Below are positions 5,900-5,997 of a stretch of DNA of 5,997 nucleotides, one piece after another. Numbering within the stretch: position 1 is the first letter of the stretch; each line of letters starts with the position of its first letter. A program made the position numbers and the translations under genes. The DNA comes from T1SED10-198M sp003554345 [NCBI: Candidatus Sumerlaeota bacterium] (GTDB lineage Bacteria; Sumerlaeota; T1SED10-198M). The stretch lies in contig PWGE01000208.1 in NCBI GenBank assembly GCA_003554345.1, forward strand, positions 1 to 5,997, in the 5' to 3' direction. The notes under the pieces are model-generated. The model saw only the letters and a list, made by a program, of their open reading frames with translations. It made no database searches and was not told the origin of the DNA.

Positions 5900-5997
5900 T
5901 GTAGCCGATTGTTTTGGAGTGGGTTTAGCTTCCTTGAATAAGGACCAGTTATCCACAAAGGATAGGATGCGTTGTTATCATTGTTCGGAATTTGAAC
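5883..5997 (+). CDS. 5' part of an unrecognised protein with a CxxC motif (runs off window)
   Basis: ATG 5883 follows a near-ideal Shine-Dalgarno site and overlaps the last 17 bases of rimO in a different frame. The frame stays open to the window end, giving 38 residues that start MTDWPDVADCFGVG and include LASLNKDQLSTKD and MRCYHCSEFE. Cysteines lie at residues 10, 31 and 34; the last two form CYHC and might begin a metal-binding or zinc-ribbon motif, but too little is visible to say. There is no signal peptide or membrane span in the visible part. I do not recognise the family. Position and start signal make the gene itself credible; it is likely co-translated with rimO. Confidence 0.7.
   Translation, partial: MTDWPDVADCFGVGLASLNKDQLSTKDRMRCYHCSEFE

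Overview
The window holds the 3' end of one gene, a non-coding stretch of about 445 bases, and then six closely packed plus-strand genes that run off the right edge. All convincing coding is on the plus strand; the reverse-strand open frames lie inside real genes and resemble no family I recognise. The organism looks like a Gram-negative-type bacterium of moderate GC content. Several genes have strong Shine-Dalgarno sites, one an extended match to the 16S rRNA tail (5867-5876), which argues against a typical Bacteroidota genome, where such sites are scarce. A Fibrobacterota- or Calditrichota-like lineage, or another member of the wider FCB group, would fit the beta-propeller-like secreted protein and the LegB-like dehydratase. 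This placement is inference and weak.

Layout. Bases 1-264 encode the last 87 residues of a repeat protein (beta-propeller-like, repeat period about 47 residues). Bases 265-709 carry no convincing gene but several perfect short hairpins and only weak promoter candidates. The genes that follow are: a 607-aa membrane protein joining an exported carbohydrate-binding-like domain to a DUF819 (YjcL-type) transporter-like domain (710-2533); a GTG-started LegB-like NAD-dependent sugar-nucleotide 4,6-dehydratase (2535-3530); riboflavin synthase (3560-4207); a small zinc-ribbon plus DUF2007-type protein (4228-4569); the ribosomal protein S12 methylthiotransferase RimO (4562-5899); and the start of an unrecognised gene (5883 onward).

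Working together. Gaps in the six-gene run are 1, 29 and 20 bases, followed by overlaps of 8 and 17 bases, so one transcript with translational coupling is likely. The functions do not form one pathway: envelope transport or sugar sensing, sugar-nucleotide chemistry, flavin synthesis and ribosome modification sit side by side. The most unusual item is the lectin-like/DUF819 fusion. I saw no CRISPR array, tRNA, rRNA, insertion sequence or clear novel defence system.
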